Of a DNA stretch of 64,000 bases, positions 1 to 13,184 are shown one piece after another. Source of the stretch: Agromyces sp. NDB4Y10 (GTDB lineage: Bacteria; Actinomycetota; Actinomycetes; Actinomycetales; Microbacteriaceae); contig NZ_LQGY01000025.1 of assembly GCF_001620055.1 (NCBI RefSeq), positions 62,001-126,000 of the forward strand, in the 5' to 3' direction. The position numbers and the translations under genes are program-made. The first letter of the stretch is position 1. Each line of letters starts with the position of its first letter. A model generated the notes under the pieces. It was not told the DNA's origin. It did not search any database and saw only the letters and a list, made by a program, of their open reading frames with translations.

Positions 1-972
1 GAGGAGGGCCGCGTGCGGCACGAACCCCGCCACGCGCGCGTTCGGCGGCGTCGGGAAGGGCAGCGGCGCGTCATCGGGCCGCCCGGTGGTCGCCACGACC
101 AGCACCGGCTGGCGGCCGAGCGCCGCGAACGTCGCAGCGATCAGGTCGGAAGGGTCGAGGTTCTGCGTGCCCTGGGTGACATGCACCACGGGCACTGCGG
201 ACCGCACGACCTCCGACCACCACTCGGGGAGCGCCGGGAAGGGTCCGGGCGTCGGGGAACGACTCGCGAGCTCGCCGACGAACACGATGCGACCGGTCGG
301 ATCCTCGCGCGGGTACTCCAGTTCCGGAACCCCGACGGCGCACACCAGGTCCGGTGACGCGGTCGCCTCGTCGAACCGGGCCCTGCCCGGTCCGAGGCTG
401 GCCCGGGTCCGTTCGTCGCGATAGGCACGCTGGATGCCGCGGGTGGCCGACCGCGCTGCACCCCGGAGCGCTGCGTCGCGCACTCGCTCGGCAGCGTTCC
501 GGGCGGGTGCGATCCCGAGCCCGGGCGGCGGAAGCCGCCGACTCGGCAGCGCCAGCGGGGTGGTGCTCACCGAGACCCACGCGGTGCCCGTGCGTTCGGC
601 GGCGAAGGCGGCACCGAGCGAGGTCGCATCGGCCACGACGGCGTCCCACGGGCGCACCCTCCACGCTTCGAGCAGGTCCGCGCACTGGCCGGCGCCCGAC
701 CGCACGAACAGGTGCTCCACGTTGGCGAGCATCTGCCTCGGCCCGCGCCGGCCCGCCAGTTCCGGATACGACCCGGACGGGTCGTGCTCGTCGAAATCGC
801 GCGCTGACCGCCAGTGGATCACGTCAGCGCCGACCGCCGAGAACGCCGACTCGTAGGCGGCGCCGGTGTAGGCGCGAACGCGGTGGCCGTCCGCCACGAA
901 CGCGCCGGCGACGGCGGCGAGCGGCCCCGCGTGCCCGTGGAACGGCATCGCCGCGACCATCACGTCGGCCAT
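1..972 (-). CDS. GT-B glycosyltransferase, UGT/MGT type (3' end outside window)
   Basis: Reading the minus strand from the ATG at 972 gives an open frame of 324 codons that runs off the window edge. The N-terminus (residues 2-35) has the small, glycine- and histidine-rich loop FHGHAGPL followed by a long hydrophobic helix, the usual acceptor-domain start of GT1/MGT-type enzymes that move sugars from NDP-sugars to lipids or natural products. The last visible residues (AGFVPHAALL) match the segment just before the conserved HGG donor-binding motif, so the missing part is probably about 100 residues. It is divergent from the DoxX-like gene and has no clear Shine-Dalgarno sequence. The acceptor cannot be told from sequence; a macrolide- or carotenoid-type glycosyltransferase are both possible. 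Confidence 0.8.
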   Translation of the reverse strand, partial: MADVMVAAMPFHGHAGPLAAVAGAFVADGHRVRAYTGAAYESAFSAVGADVIHWRSARDFDEHDPSGSYPELAGRRGPRQMLANVEHLFVRSGAGQCADLLEAWRVRPWDAVVADATSLGAAFAAERTGTAWVSVSTTPLALPSRRLPPPGLGIAPARNAAERVRDAALRGAARSATRGIQRAYRDERTRASLGPGRARFDEATASPDLVCAVGVPELEYPREDPTGRIVFVGELASRSPTPGPFPALPEWWSEVVRSAVPVVHVTQGTQNLDPSDLIAATFAALGRQPVLVVATTGRPDDAPLPFPTPPNARVAGFVPHAALL

Positions 973-1200
973 GAGCGATCGCACCACGACCGGGCGGCGT
1001 GCGGCGGCCCCCGAACGGGGTGGAACGCCGTGTCCGCCCTGAGCGCAGGCCGGGGCATGCCCCGCCGGGCGGCCCGGACCAGCCCTCGCCCAAGACCCGC
1101 GCGAGCCCGGATCCACCGCCGTCCGGGCGTCGATTCACTGGAATGGTCGCCCGTTCGCGGCGGCCGCCACCGAAACGATCGCTCTGGAAGGAGCACCGCC

Positions 1201-1731
1201 ATGTCCACCCTCTCCGCCCACACCGGGTTGCACCCCGTCCCGCACCGCCACCTGGCCGACCGTCTCGCGCCGGTACTCGCTCGGGCATCGGCCGCCGAGG
1301 CCGCCCTGAAGGCGTTCCTGCTGCGCTGGAGCATCCCCGCGTTGCGCGTCGCCCTCGGCGCCGTGTTCGTCGCATTCGGCGTCCTGAAGTTCATCCCGGG
1401 GGTGAGCCCCGTCGAGCCGCTCGTCCAGGCGACGTGGGGCGTCCTCACGTTCGGTCTCGTCGGCGGGCAGCTCGCGATGGTGCTGACGGCCGTCATCGAG
1501 ACCGTCGCCGGAGTCGCGCTCATCTCGGGCGTCTTCGCCCGCTTCGGCCTCGCCATGCTCGCCGTCGCGTTCGTCGGGATCTTCTCGCCCATCGTGTTCT
1601 TCACGAGCGAGCTCGTCACGGCCGCCGGTCCGACGCTGCTCGGCCAGTACATCGCGAAGAACGTTGTGCTCGTCGCCGCGGCGCTCGTCGTCGCCTCCCG
1701 GGTGCTCCGCGCCCCGCGCTCGACCGAGTGA
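1201..1731 (+). CDS. DoxX-like integral membrane protein
   Basis: Protein of 176 residues. After a polar N-terminus of about 35 residues there are four hydrophobic segments (about residues 48-70, 80-110, 112-135 and 145-170), the layout of the DoxX/DUF6041-like family. The first segment ends in the typical FGVLKFIPG stretch. Family members sit in the cytoplasmic membrane; some act in thiol or oxidative stress complexes, but the role here is unknown. The ATG at 1201 is chosen because GGAAGGAG lies just upstream (about 1185-1192); longer in-frame extensions are arginine- and proline-rich and do not look like protein. The 228 bp between this gene and the divergent glycosyltransferase hold no recognisable gene. 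Confidence 0.8.
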   Translation: MSTLSAHTGLHPVPHRHLADRLAPVLARASAAEAALKAFLLRWSIPALRVALGAVFVAFGVLKFIPGVSPVEPLVQATWGVLTFGLVGGQLAMVLTAVIETVAGVALISGVFARFGLAMLAVAFVGIFSPIVFFTSELVTAAGPTLLGQYIAKNVVLVAAALVVASRVLRAPRSTE

Positions 1732-1829
1732 GCCGGCGGTGCCGGCCGCCAGACGGGGTGGGACGCGTCGCGTCCCATCCCGTCCGCATGGTCGCGGCCC
1801 GGGTCGCGTCGCCGACCGCGTGGCGCTGG

Positions 1830-1888
1830 TAGCATCGATCGACCGACAACCTTGAAGTCCGTCCCGTGAGGCGGAGAAGGGAGTCCGC
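1830..1888 (+). promoter_or_regulatory. pyr operon promoter and PyrR-binding leader
   Basis: TAGCAT at 1830-1835 is a plausible -10 element. The leader then contains GTCCCGTGAGGC at 1861-1872, an exact fit to the core RUCCNGNGAGGY of the PyrR-binding loop known from Bacillus and actinobacteria. It is framed by a short stem, TCCG at 1858-1861 with CGGA at 1872-1875. The pyrR Shine-Dalgarno sequence GGAGAAGGG (1873-1881) overlaps the 3' side of this stem, so UMP-bound PyrR would be expected to block ribosome access. There is no terminator hairpin or T-run, which argues for translational rather than transcriptional control. Confidence 0.75.
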
Positions 1889-2428
1889 ATGGCTGTGCGC
1901 ACCGTGCTGCAGCAGGCTGACCTCGAACGGGCGCTGACCCGCATCGCGCACGAGATCCTCGAAGCCAACAAGGGCCCCGACGATCTCGTCCTCCTCGGCA
2001 TCCCCACGCGCGGCGTGGCACTCGCCGAACGCCTGGCGCGGATCATCACCCGCATCGCCGGCGTCGACGTGCCGGCCGGCGCCCTCGACGTGACCATGTA
2101 CCGCGACGACCTCGGCCGCAATCCGGTCCGCGCGACGCACCCGACCGAGGTGCCGGGCGACGGCGTCGACGGCCGCGTCGTGGTCCTCGTCGACGATGTG
2201 CTCTACTCCGGCCGCACCATCCGCGCCGCCCTCGATGCGCTCGCCGACCTCGGCCGCGCCCGCGCCGTCCGCCTCGCCGTGCTCGTCGACCGCGGCCACC
2301 GCGAGTTCCCGATCCGCGCCGACTACGTCGGCAAGAACCTGCCGAGTTCCACGCGCGAGCGCATCAACGTGCGCCTCGCGGAGGTCGACGGCGACGACGC
2401 CGTGACGATCGAGGGGAGCGACGCATGA
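1889..2428 (+). CDS. pyrR: Bifunctional pyr operon regulator / uracil phosphoribosyltransferase PyrR
   Basis: 179 residues, normal for the family. The PRPP-binding loop [13 protein letters not shown] lies at about residues 98-110. PyrR binds pyr mRNA when UMP is high and also makes UMP from uracil and PRPP. It is the first gene of a tight operon: its stop codon overlaps the pyrB start (ATGA at 2425-2428). The start is fixed by a strong Shine-Dalgarno sequence 8 bases upstream, which itself lies next to the predicted PyrR site, so the protein probably represses its own translation and, by coupling, that of pyrB. Confidence 0.96.
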   Translation: MAVRTVLQQADLERALTRIAHEILEANKGPDDLVLLGIPTRGVALAERLARIITRIAGVDVPAGALDVTMYRDDLGRNPVRATHPTEVPGDGVDGRVVVLVDDVLYSGRTIRAALDALADLGRARAVRLAVLVDRGHREFPIRADYVGKNLPSSTRERINVRLAEVDGDDAVTIEGSDA

Positions 2429-3378
2429 GGCACCTGCTCAGCACGCGCGACCTCGCACGCGACGAGGCGATCGCGCTGCTCGACGTCGCGGAGGACATGG
2501 CGGCCGTCCAGGAGCGCGAGGTGAAGAAGCTGCCAACGCTCCGCGGCCGCACGGTCGTGAACCTCTTCTTCGAGGACAGCACGCGGACGCGCATCTCGTT
2601 CGAGGCGGCCGCCAAGCGGCTCTCGGCCGACGTGATCAACTTCAGCGCCAAGGGCTCCAGCGTGTCCAAGGGCGAGAGCCTGAAGGACACGGCGCAGACC
2701 CTGCAGGCGATGGGCGCGGACGGCGTCGTCATCCGCCACCACGCGTCCGGCGCCCCGCAGCGCCTCGCCACGAGCGGCTGGATCGACGCGGGCGTCGTCA
2801 ACGCCGGCGACGGCACCCACGAACACCCCACCCAGGCGCTCCTCGACGCGTTCACCATGCGGCGGCGCCTGCACGGCGCGGGCTCACGCGGTCGCGACCT
2901 CGACGGCGTGCGCGTGGTCATCGTCGGCGACATCCTGCACTCGCGCGTCGCGCGCTCGAACGTGTGGCTGCTCGCGACGCTCGGCGCGGAGGTCACCCTC
3001 GTCGCCCCGCCCACCCTCGTCCCGGTCGACGTCACCGGCTGGCCGGCATCCGTCGACTACGACCTCGACCACGCGCTCGCCGCCGCGCCCGACGTCGTCA
3101 TGATGCTGCGCGTCCAGGCCGAGCGCATGCACGGCGCGTTCTTCCCGAACAGCCGCGAGTACGCGCGCACCTGGGGGCTCGACGACCTCAGGTTCGGGCG
3201 GTTGCCCACGACTACGATGGTGATGCATCCCGGCCCGATGAACCGCGGGTTCGAGATCGCCGCTCGCGTCGCCGATTCCCCCCAGTCCACGGTGCGCGAG
3301 CAGGTTGCGAACGGAGTATCAGTGAGAATGGCCGCCCTCTACCTGCTGCTGTCCGGCGAACGGGGTGAGGCCCGATGA
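2425..3378 (+). CDS. pyrB: Aspartate carbamoyltransferase catalytic subunit
   Basis: 317 residues. Carries the carbamoyl-phosphate loop FFEDSTRTR (residues 48-56) and HPTQALLD from about 134, both diagnostic for the ATCase catalytic chain. It makes N-carbamoyl-aspartate from carbamoyl phosphate and aspartate. No pyrI regulatory chain is present; pyrC follows directly with a 4-bp ATGA overlap, the arrangement seen in actinobacteria, where PyrB may associate with PyrC. Confidence 0.97.
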   Translation: MRHLLSTRDLARDEAIALLDVAEDMAAVQEREVKKLPTLRGRTVVNLFFEDSTRTRISFEAAAKRLSADVINFSAKGSSVSKGESLKDTAQTLQAMGADGVVIRHHASGAPQRLATSGWIDAGVVNAGDGTHEHPTQALLDAFTMRRRLHGAGSRGRDLDGVRVVIVGDILHSRVARSNVWLLATLGAEVTLVAPPTLVPVDVTGWPASVDYDLDHALAAAPDVVMMLRVQAERMHGAFFPNSREYARTWGLDDLRFGRLPTTTMVMHPGPMNRGFEIAARVADSPQSTVREQVANGVSVRMAALYLLLSGERGEAR

Positions 3379-4748
3379 GCGAGTCCTTCCTCATCCGCGG
3401 CGCCACCCTGCCCACGGGCGAGCGCGCCGACCTCCTGCTGCAGGGCGGTCGCATCGCCGACGTGGGCTCGGTGACGGATGCCGCGGCCGCGACCGTCGTC
3501 GACGCCGAGGGCCTCATCGCCCTGCCCGGCCTCGTCGACCTGCACACCCACCTCCGCGAGCCCGGATACGAGCAGAGCGAGACCGTGCTCACCGGCACGC
3601 AGGCCGCGGCCGCGGGCGGATTCACGGCCGTCTTCGCGATGGCGAACACCTCGCCCGTCGCCGACACCGCGGGCGTCGTCGAGCAGGAGCTCTCGCTCGG
3701 CGAGGCCGCGGGCTACGCCACCGTGCAGCCCATCGGCGCGGTCACGGTCGGACTCCGGGGCGAACAGCTCGCCGAACTCGGCGCGATGGCCGCCTCGCGC
3801 GCCCGCGTGCGCGTCTTCAGCGACGACGGCTTCTGCGTCTTCGACCCGCTGCTCATGCGGCGCGCCCTCGAGTACGTGAAGGCGTTCGACGGCGTCATCG
3901 CCCAGCACGCCCAGGAGCCCCGCCTCACGCAGGGCGCGCAGATGAACGAGGGAGCCCTGTCGGGCGAGCTCGGCCTGGCGGGGTGGCCCGCGGTCGCCGA
4001 GGAGTCGATCATCGCGCGCGACGTGCTCCTCGCCGAGCACGTCGGCTCGCGCCTGCACGTGTGCCACGTCTCCACCGCCGGATCCGTCGAGGTCATCCGC
4101 TGGGCCAAGGCGCGCGGCATCGACGTCACCGCCGAGGTCACCCCCCACCACCTGCTCCTCACCGAGGAGCTCATCGCCGGCCGCGGCGACGGGGCCGCTC
4201 CGGTCGCCGCGTACGACCCCCGGTTCAAGGTCAACCCGCCCCTGCGCCGCCGGGAGGACGTCGAGGCCCTGCGCGCTGCGCTCGCCGACGGCACGATCGA
4301 CATCGTCGCGACCGACCACGCCCCGCACCCCGTCGAGGCGAAGGAGTGCGAGTGGGACGCCGCGGCCAACGGCATGGTCGGCCTCGAGTCCGCCCTCTCG
4401 GTCGTGCAGCACGCGATGGTCGACACGGGCCTCATCGGCTGGGCGGATGTCGCCCGGGTGCTCTCCGCGGCGCCCGCCCGCATCGGCCGCATCACCGGTC
4501 ACGGCGAGCCCGTCGCGGCAGGCTCGGCGGCGGAGCTCACGCTGGTCGACCCCGCGGCGACCGAGGCGTTCGGCACGGAGCGGCTCGCGGGTCGCAGCGT
4601 GAACTCGCCGTACCTCGGCCGCACGCTGCCCGGCCGCGTGGTCGCGACCTTCCACCGCGGGGTGCCCACGGTCCTCGACGGCGTCCTCCGGCCCGCCGAC
4701 GAGGTGGCTGCGGCATCCGCTCGCGCCGCCCGAGGAGGCGTGGCGTGA
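3375..4748 (+). CDS. pyrC: Dihydroorotase, class I
   Basis: 457 residues. The metal-binding [10 protein letters not shown] motif is at 55-64, followed further on by the histidine motifs HVCHVST and EVTPHHLLL, and by [10 protein letters not shown] near the C-terminal third. The protein cyclises carbamoyl-aspartate to dihydroorotate. The length and motifs place it with the type found beside pyrB in Gram-positive bacteria. It overlaps the next gene by 4 bases (GTGA at 4745-4748). Confidence 0.97.
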   Translation: MSESFLIRGATLPTGERADLLLQGGRIADVGSVTDAAAATVVDAEGLIALPGLVDLHTHLREPGYEQSETVLTGTQAAAAGGFTAVFAMANTSPVADTAGVVEQELSLGEAAGYATVQPIGAVTVGLRGEQLAELGAMAASRARVRVFSDDGFCVFDPLLMRRALEYVKAFDGVIAQHAQEPRLTQGAQMNEGALSGELGLAGWPAVAEESIIARDVLLAEHVGSRLHVCHVSTAGSVEVIRWAKARGIDVTAEVTPHHLLLTEELIAGRGDGAAPVAAYDPRFKVNPPLRRREDVEALRAALADGTIDIVATDHAPHPVEAKECEWDAAANGMVGLESALSVVQHAMVDTGLIGWADVARVLSAAPARIGRITGHGEPVAAGSAAELTLVDPAATEAFGTERLAGRSVNSPYLGRTLPGRVVATFHRGVPTVLDGVLRPADEVAAASARAARGGVA

Positions 4749-5308
4749 CCGAGTGGTGGGTCGGCGTGCTCGCCGCCGTGGCGGTCGTGGCCGTGATCGG
4801 ACTGCTCATGCTGCGTTCGTGGCGACGGCGCGCGGTGCGCGACGAGTCGCTCGGGGCGTACGCGCCGCCGGCCGACCTCGGCGCACCCGTGCTCGAGGTC
4901 GAGGCGCTCTACGTCGCGACGACGCCCGAGGCCGAACCGCTCGAGCGACTCGCCGTCGACGGGCTCGCGTTCCGCGGCGCCGCGCACGTCGAGGTGCACC
5001 CGGCCGGGGTCCTCCTCCGGATCGCCGGCGAGGTGCCGAGCTACGTGCCGGCCGATCGCATCGCGGGTGCCGGCACGGCCACCTACGCCATCGATCGAGG
5101 GGTCGAGCCCGAGGGACTCGTCGCCCTCACCTGGATCGTGGACGACCGTTCGGACCCCGAGGTCCCGACGCGCGTCGACAGCTACCTGCGGTGCCGGTAC
5201 CCGGGCGACAGCGCCCGGCTCGTCGCCGCCGTGAACGAGATCGCCGCGACGCCCGCCGCGTCGCGGCCCACTGCAGACAACGAAGAGAGCGAGGCGTCGG
5301 ATGACTGA
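4745..5308 (+). CDS. PH-like membrane protein between pyrC and carA (Rv1382-like)
   Basis: 187 residues from a GTG overlapping the pyrC stop. One N-terminal membrane helix (about residues 5-24) is followed by a basic SWRRR patch and a soluble region of about 150 residues rich in beta-strand-like stretches, consistent with a PH-like fold. The last 20 residues are acidic. A gene of this kind stands between pyrC and carA in many actinobacteria (for example Rv1382 of Mycobacterium tuberculosis, annotated only as an export or membrane protein). Its place inside the operon, with overlaps on both sides, suggests a link to pyrimidine synthesis or CarA/CarB placement at the membrane, but no function is established. 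Confidence 0.85.
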   Translation: MTEWWVGVLAAVAVVAVIGLLMLRSWRRRAVRDESLGAYAPPADLGAPVLEVEALYVATTPEAEPLERLAVDGLAFRGAAHVEVHPAGVLLRIAGEVPSYVPADRIAGAGTATYAIDRGVEPEGLVALTWIVDDRSDPEVPTRVDSYLRCRYPGDSARLVAAVNEIAATPAASRPTADNEESEASDD

Positions 5309-6496
5309 GACCCCGACCCCGGTCGACGAGCAGGCCGCCCAGGCCGCCGTCGACCTCGACCGTGCCGTCCTGGTCCTGGAGGACGGCACCCGCTACGAGG
5401 GACGCGCGTACGGCGCCCGCGGGCGCACGCTCGGCGAGGCGGTCTTCGCGACCGGGATGACCGGCTACCAGGAGACGCTGACCGACCCGTCGTACGCCGG
5501 CCAGATCGTGCTCATGACGGCGCCGCACATCGGCAACACGGGCATGAACGACGACGACATGGAGTCGGCGAAGATCTGGGTCGCCGGGTTCGTGGTCCGC
5601 GACCCCTCCCGCGTCGTGTCGAACTTCCGCTCGCAGCGGAGCCTCGACGACGACCTCGCCGCCGCGGGCATCGTCGGCATCAGCCGGATCGACACCCGGG
5701 CGGTCACCCGGCACATCCGGTCGCTCGGCGCCATGCGCGCGGGCGTCTTCTCGGGCGAGGATGCGTACCTCTCGCCCGGCGAGCAGCTCGAGCTCGTGCA
5801 GGGCGGCGAGCAGATGACCGGCCGCAACCTGTCCGGATCGGTGTCGACGGGGGAGCGGTACACGCTCGACGCCGTCGGCGAGCGCGTCGGTTCGGTCGCC
5901 GTGCTCGACCTCGGGGTGAAGACGTCGACCCTGAAGTACCTCGCCGAGCGCGGCTTCGACGTGCACGTGCTCCCGCAGTCGGTCACGGCCGAGGAAGTGC
6001 TCGAACTGGCGCCGGACGCGCTGTTCTTCTCGAACGGCCCGGGCGACCCCGGGGCGTCCGACCGGCACGTCGACCTGCTCCGCACGACGCTGCGATCGGG
6101 CCTGCCGTACTTCGGCATCTGCTTCGGCAACCAGCTCCTGGGCCGCGCCCTCGGGTTCGAGACCTACAAGCTCCCGTTCGGCCACCGCGGCATCAACCAG
6201 CCCGTGCTCGACAAGGAGACCGGTCGCGTGGAGATCACGGCGCACAACCACGGCTTCGCCGTCGCCGCGCCGACCGATCGCGTGAGCGACTCGGCCGAGG
6301 GCTTCGGCCGCGTCGAGGTCAGCCACGTCGGCCTGAACGACAACGTCGTCGAGGGACTCAACTGCCTCGACATCCCCGCGTTCTCGGTGCAGTACCACCC
6401 CGAGTCGGCCGCAGGCCCGCACGACGCGAACTACCTCTTCGACCGCTTCCGCGACATGGTGATCGCGACCAAGCAGAGCAAGGAGAACGGCGAGTA

Positions 6497-6497
<1 letters not shown>
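5301..6497 (+). CDS. carA: Carbamoyl-phosphate synthase small (glutaminase) subunit
   Basis: 398 residues. The N-terminal CPSase small-chain domain is followed by a class I glutamine amidotransferase domain with nucleophile Cys274 in [10 protein letters not shown] and the His366/Glu368 pair in YHPES. It releases ammonia from glutamine for CarB. It overlaps the preceding membrane protein by 8 bases and ends in TAATG shared with carB. Confidence 0.98.
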
Positions 6498-9786
<3,289 letters not shown>

Positions 9787-9790
<4 letters not shown>

Positions 9791-10665
9791 CCGGCCCCGT
9801 CGCGTTCGGCGACCGCCTCCACGGCGCCTTCGAACGATACGGCCGACTCTGCGTCGGCATCGACCCGCACGCCTCGCTGCTCGACCAGTGGGGTCTCGAC
9901 GACACGGCCGCGGGCGTCCGCGAGTTCGGCCTCCGCGTCGTGGGCGCGGCGGCCGGGCGCGCCGGCATCGTGAAGCCGCAGGTCGCGTTCTACGAGCGCC
10001 ACGGCGCGGCCGGGTACGTCGCACTCGAGCGGGTCCTCGCCGAGGCGCGCGACGCCGGCCTCCTCGTCATCGCCGACGTCAAGCGCGGCGACATCGGCAC
10101 GAGCGTCGACGCGTACGGCGAGGCGTGGCTGCGCCCGGGTTCCGGCCTCGAGTCCGACGCCATGACGGTGAGCGCCTTCCAGGGGCTCGGGTCGATCGAG
10201 TCGGTGATGCGTCGAGCGGATGCCACGGGCAAGGGCCTCTTCGTGCTGTCGGCGACCTCCAACCCGGAGGCCGCCGCGATCCAACGCGCCGTGCTGCAGC
10301 AGTCGAGCCGTGAGGGCTCGACGGTGGCCGGTGCGATCTGCTCGGGCGTGGCGGCGTGGAACGCCGCCCGCGAGGATGCCGCCGACCGGCCGCTCGGGTC
10401 CGTCGGCGTCGTGCTCGGCGCGACCGTCGACCTCGCGGCGTCGGGCATCGACGTCTCGGCAGACCCCGCGGAGCCGGTGCTGCCCGTGCTCGCGCCGGGC
10501 TTCGGGCACCAGGGCGCCGACGTCCGCGACCTCGAGGCGATCTACGGCACGCTGTCGGCCGGCGTCATCGTGAGCGAGTCGCGCTCGCTGCTCGGCGCCG
10601 GACCCGACGGCATCGCCGAAGCCATCGTGCGCCGGGCCGACGAGATCGGAGCCGCACGTGTCTGA
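9787..10665 (+). CDS. pyrF: Orotidine 5'-phosphate decarboxylase, type 2
   Basis: 292 residues from a GTG that shares GTGA with the carB stop. The catalytic region ADVKRGDIG (Lys99, Asp102) and the length fit the longer type 2 (actinobacterial and proteobacterial) OMP decarboxylase rather than the short type 1 enzyme. It makes UMP, the co-repressor sensed by PyrR. The genes for dihydroorotate dehydrogenase (pyrD) and orotate phosphoribosyltransferase (pyrE) are not in this window. Confidence 0.95.
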
Positions 10666-11626
10666 CCGCGCCGTCGCATCCGCACCCCCCGAGGTCGACC
10701 GCGTCGCCGCCTCGCGCGCGGCTGTCGCCGCCCGTCGCGCGCGCGCCGCGGTGAAGCGCGAGATGGCCGCCGGCGGTCGGAGCCCGCTCGACGTGCTGCG
10801 GGCCGCCTACGAGGAGCCCGAGGGCGTGGAGGGCCGTCTCCGGGTGACCGAGTTCCTCACCGCCATCCCCGCGATCGGGCAGACGAAGTGCACCCGCATC
10901 ATGGAGGAGCTCCAGATCGCCGCGTCGAAGCGGCTCGGCGGACTCGGCCGGCTGCAGCGGCGCCGGCTGCGGGAGTTCACGGCCGAGTGGATCGCCGACC
11001 ACGGCGGCACCGGGGACCGGCTCGTGGTGCTCGCCGGGCCGACCGCGGTCGGCAAGGGCACCGTCGCCGGCTACATCCGGGAGCACCACCCCGAGGTGAA
11101 GCTGTCGGTGTCGGCGACCACCCGCGCGCCGCGTCCCGGCGAGGTCGAGGGGGAGCACTACTACTTCGTCTCCGACGAGGAGTTCGACCGGATGGTCGAG
11201 CGGGGCGAACTGCTCGAGTGGGCGACCGTCCACAACGCGTACCGGTACGGGACCCCGCGACGTCCGGTCGAGGAGGCCATCGCCGCGGGCAGCAGCGTGC
11301 TGCTCGAGATCGACATCCAGGGAGCCCGGTCGGTGCGACGCGCCATGCCCGAGGCGACGCTGGTGTTCCTGCTGCCGCCGACGTGGGACGAGCTCGTGCG
11401 CCGCCTGGTGGGCCGCGGCACGGAGAGCCCCGCCGAACAGCAGCGCCGACTCGAGACCGCGAAGGTGGAGCTCGCGGCCGTCGAGGAGTTCGATCACCAG
11501 GTCGTGAACCACGAGGTCCGCGAGGCCGCGCAAAAGGTCGTAGACTTGATGCGGCCTCGAAAGGGTCGGCGTCATGCTGCCCTCCGCCAAGATCTTCCGC
11601 GCACCGAGGGTGCGCCTCATTCGTAA
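10658..11626 (+). CDS. gmk: mIHF domain fused to guanylate kinase
   Basis: 322 residues from a GTG overlapping the pyrF end by 8 bases. Residues about 12-110 match actinobacterial integration host factor mIHF: a basic helix with [13 protein letters not shown], then [15 protein letters not shown] and [16 protein letters not shown], the DNA-binding helix-two-turn-helix part. From residue 123 a complete guanylate kinase follows: P-loop GPTAVGKGT (127-135), [16 protein letters not shown] for GMP binding, and the lid RRLVGRGTE. In mycobacteria the same two proteins are separate neighbours (mihF, then gmk). In-frame GTG codons at 11024 and 11027 could start a kinase-only product, but no good ribosome site precedes them. 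The last 24 residues are arginine-rich and beyond the kinase fold; they overlap the likely rpoZ promoter. Confidence 0.93.
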   Translation: MSDRAVASAPPEVDRVAASRAAVAARRARAAVKREMAAGGRSPLDVLRAAYEEPEGVEGRLRVTEFLTAIPAIGQTKCTRIMEELQIAASKRLGGLGRLQRRRLREFTAEWIADHGGTGDRLVVLAGPTAVGKGTVAGYIREHHPEVKLSVSATTRAPRPGEVEGEHYYFVSDEEFDRMVERGELLEWATVHNAYRYGTPRRPVEEAIAAGSSVLLEIDIQGARSVRRAMPEATLVFLLPPTWDELVRRLVGRGTESPAEQQRRLETAKVELAAVEEFDHQVVNHEVREAAQKVVDLMRPRKGRRHAALRQDLPRTEGAPHS

Positions 11627-11635
11627 GGAGCCGCC
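11541..11635 (+). promoter_or_regulatory. Candidate rpoZ promoter and leader inside gmk 3' end
   Basis: TAGACT at 11541-11546 is a good actinobacterial -10 element and lies within the last gmk codons. It would give a leader of about 85 bases for rpoZ. The leader holds a 7-bp hairpin with a GAG loop at 11599-11615 and ends with AAGGAG before the rpoZ ATG. No convincing -35 element is seen. Confidence 0.4.
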
Positions 11636-11893
11636 ATGGCCGAGAAGCTGTCCGGAATCATCGACCCGCCCATCGACGACCTGCTCTCGAAGGTCGACTC
11701 GAAGTACCAGCTCGTGATCTTCGCGTCCAAGCGCGCGCGCCAGATCAACGACTACTACGCCGACCTCCACGAGGGCAGCCTGTTCGACAACGTCGGACCG
11801 CTCGTCGACTCGTCGATCGACGACAAGCCGCTCTCGGTCGCCCTCCACGAGATCAACGAGGACAAGCTGCGCCTCCGCCCGATCGGCGAGTAG
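11636..11893 (+). CDS. rpoZ: RNA polymerase omega subunit
   Basis: 85 residues, the usual length in actinobacteria. The core [17 protein letters not shown] and the conserved [10 protein letters not shown] near the C-terminus identify omega, which helps assemble and stabilise the beta' subunit. AAGGAG lies 8 bases upstream of the ATG. The order gmk-rpoZ-coaBC-metK is conserved in actinobacteria. Confidence 0.97.
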   Translation: MAEKLSGIIDPPIDDLLSKVDSKYQLVIFASKRARQINDYYADLHEGSLFDNVGPLVDSSIDDKPLSVALHEINEDKLRLRPIGE

Positions 11894-11906
11894 CCGGCAG
11901 GCGCGC

Positions 11907-13184
11907 ATGGCGCTGAACATCGTCGTCGGCATCACCGGCGGCATCGCGGCGTACAAGGCCGTCTCGGTGGTGCGCTCGCTCGTGCTCGCCGGGCACGACG
12001 TCCACGTGGTGCCCACCGAGTCGGCGTTGCGCTTCGTCGGGCGACCGACGCTCGAGGCGATCTCCCGCAACCCGGTGCACACCGACCTCTTCGAGGGGGT
12101 CGCCGAGGTGCGGCACGTCGCCATCGGCCAGGCGGCCGACCTCATCGTGATCGCCCCGGCGACCGCCAACAGCATCGCGAAGCTCGCCGCCGGCCTGGCC
12201 GACGACCTGCTCGGGAACACCGTGCTGGCCAGCGAAGCGCCCGTCGTCATCGCGCCGGCCATGCACACCGAGATGTGGCGGCATCCCGCCACGCAGGCCA
12301 ACATCGCCACGCTCCGCGAGCGCGGCGTCACGATCGTCGGCCCGGCGGTCGGGCAGCTCACGGGGTCCGACAGCGGCCCCGGCCGGCTCGAGGAGCCCGA
12401 CGAGATCGTGCGGGCGGCGCTCGAGGTCGCCGAACGGCGGGGGCTCGACGGGTCTGCTCCGGCCGACGCCGCTCGAGGCGCGCACGACCTGGCCGGACGA
12501 CGCATCGTCGTTTCGGCCGGTGGCACGCGCGAGCCGCTCGACCCCGTGCGCTTCCTCGGCAACCGCTCGAGCGGCAAGCAGGGGGTCGCGATCGCCGAGG
12601 CCGCTGCGGCACGCGGCGCCGAGGTGACGCTGGTCGCCGCGAACCTCGAGGTCGCCGAGCCCGGCGGATGCCGCATCCGCCACGTCTCGAGTGCGCTCGA
12701 GCTGCGCGACGCCGTCCGCGAGGCGGCCGTCGGAGCGGACGCGGTCGTCATGGCCGCCGCGGTCGCGGACTACCGTCCGGCCACCGTGAGCGAGGCGAAG
12801 ATCAAGAAGGTCGACGGCCAGGACCGCCTGACCCTCGAACTCGTCCGCAACCCCGACATCCTGGCCGAGCTCGGCGCGAGCGACCACGACGGCACGCTGC
12901 TCGTCGGCTTCGCGGCCGAGACCGAGGCCGACCGCGATCGGCTCCTCGAGCTCGCGCGGGCCAAGCGCCGGGCCAAGGGCGCCGACCTCCTCGTCGTGAA
13001 CCGGGTCGGCTGGTCGGAGGGCTTCGCCGCCGACGAGAACACGGTCGCGGTCGTCGGCCCCGACGACGCGATCGTCGCCGAGGCGTCCGGCAGCAAGATG
13101 TCGGTGGCCCACGGCATCCTCGACGTCATCGCCGGTCGGCTCGCGCCCGGCGTCGCAAGCACGAAGGAACCCCACCCCGCATGA
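11907..13184 (+). CDS. coaBC: Bifunctional phosphopantothenoylcysteine decarboxylase / synthetase
   Basis: 425 residues. The N-terminal CoaC flavoprotein half starts with [10 protein letters not shown] and contains the substrate-binding APAMHTEMW; the C-terminal CoaB half starts near residue 190 with [14 protein letters not shown] and has AAAVADYRP. Together they make 4'-phosphopantetheine in coenzyme A synthesis. The usual PAMN of CoaC reads PAMH here, a conservative difference seen in relatives rather than a sign of damage. The stop overlaps the metK start by 4 bases. Confidence 0.95.
   Translation: MALNIVVGITGGIAAYKAVSVVRSLVLAGHDVHVVPTESALRFVGRPTLEAISRNPVHTDLFEGVAEVRHVAIGQAADLIVIAPATANSIAKLAAGLADDLLGNTVLASEAPVVIAPAMHTEMWRHPATQANIATLRERGVTIVGPAVGQLTGSDSGPGRLEEPDEIVRAALEVAERRGLDGSAPADAARGAHDLAGRRIVVSAGGTREPLDPVRFLGNRSSGKQGVAIAEAAAARGAEVTLVAANLEVAEPGGCRIRHVSSALELRDAVREAAVGADAVVMAAAVADYRPATVSEAKIKKVDGQDRLTLELVRNPDILAELGASDHDGTLLVGFAAETEADRDRLLELARAKRRAKGADLLVVNRVGWSEGFAADENTVAVVGPDDAIVAEASGSKMSVAHGILDVIAGRLAPGVASTKEPHPA

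Noticed and set aside
11038-11064. Guanylate kinase P-loop with Gly after Lys (GKGT)
   Set aside because: Looks non-canonical, but GKGT is found in normal enzymes such as that of Bacillus subtilis.
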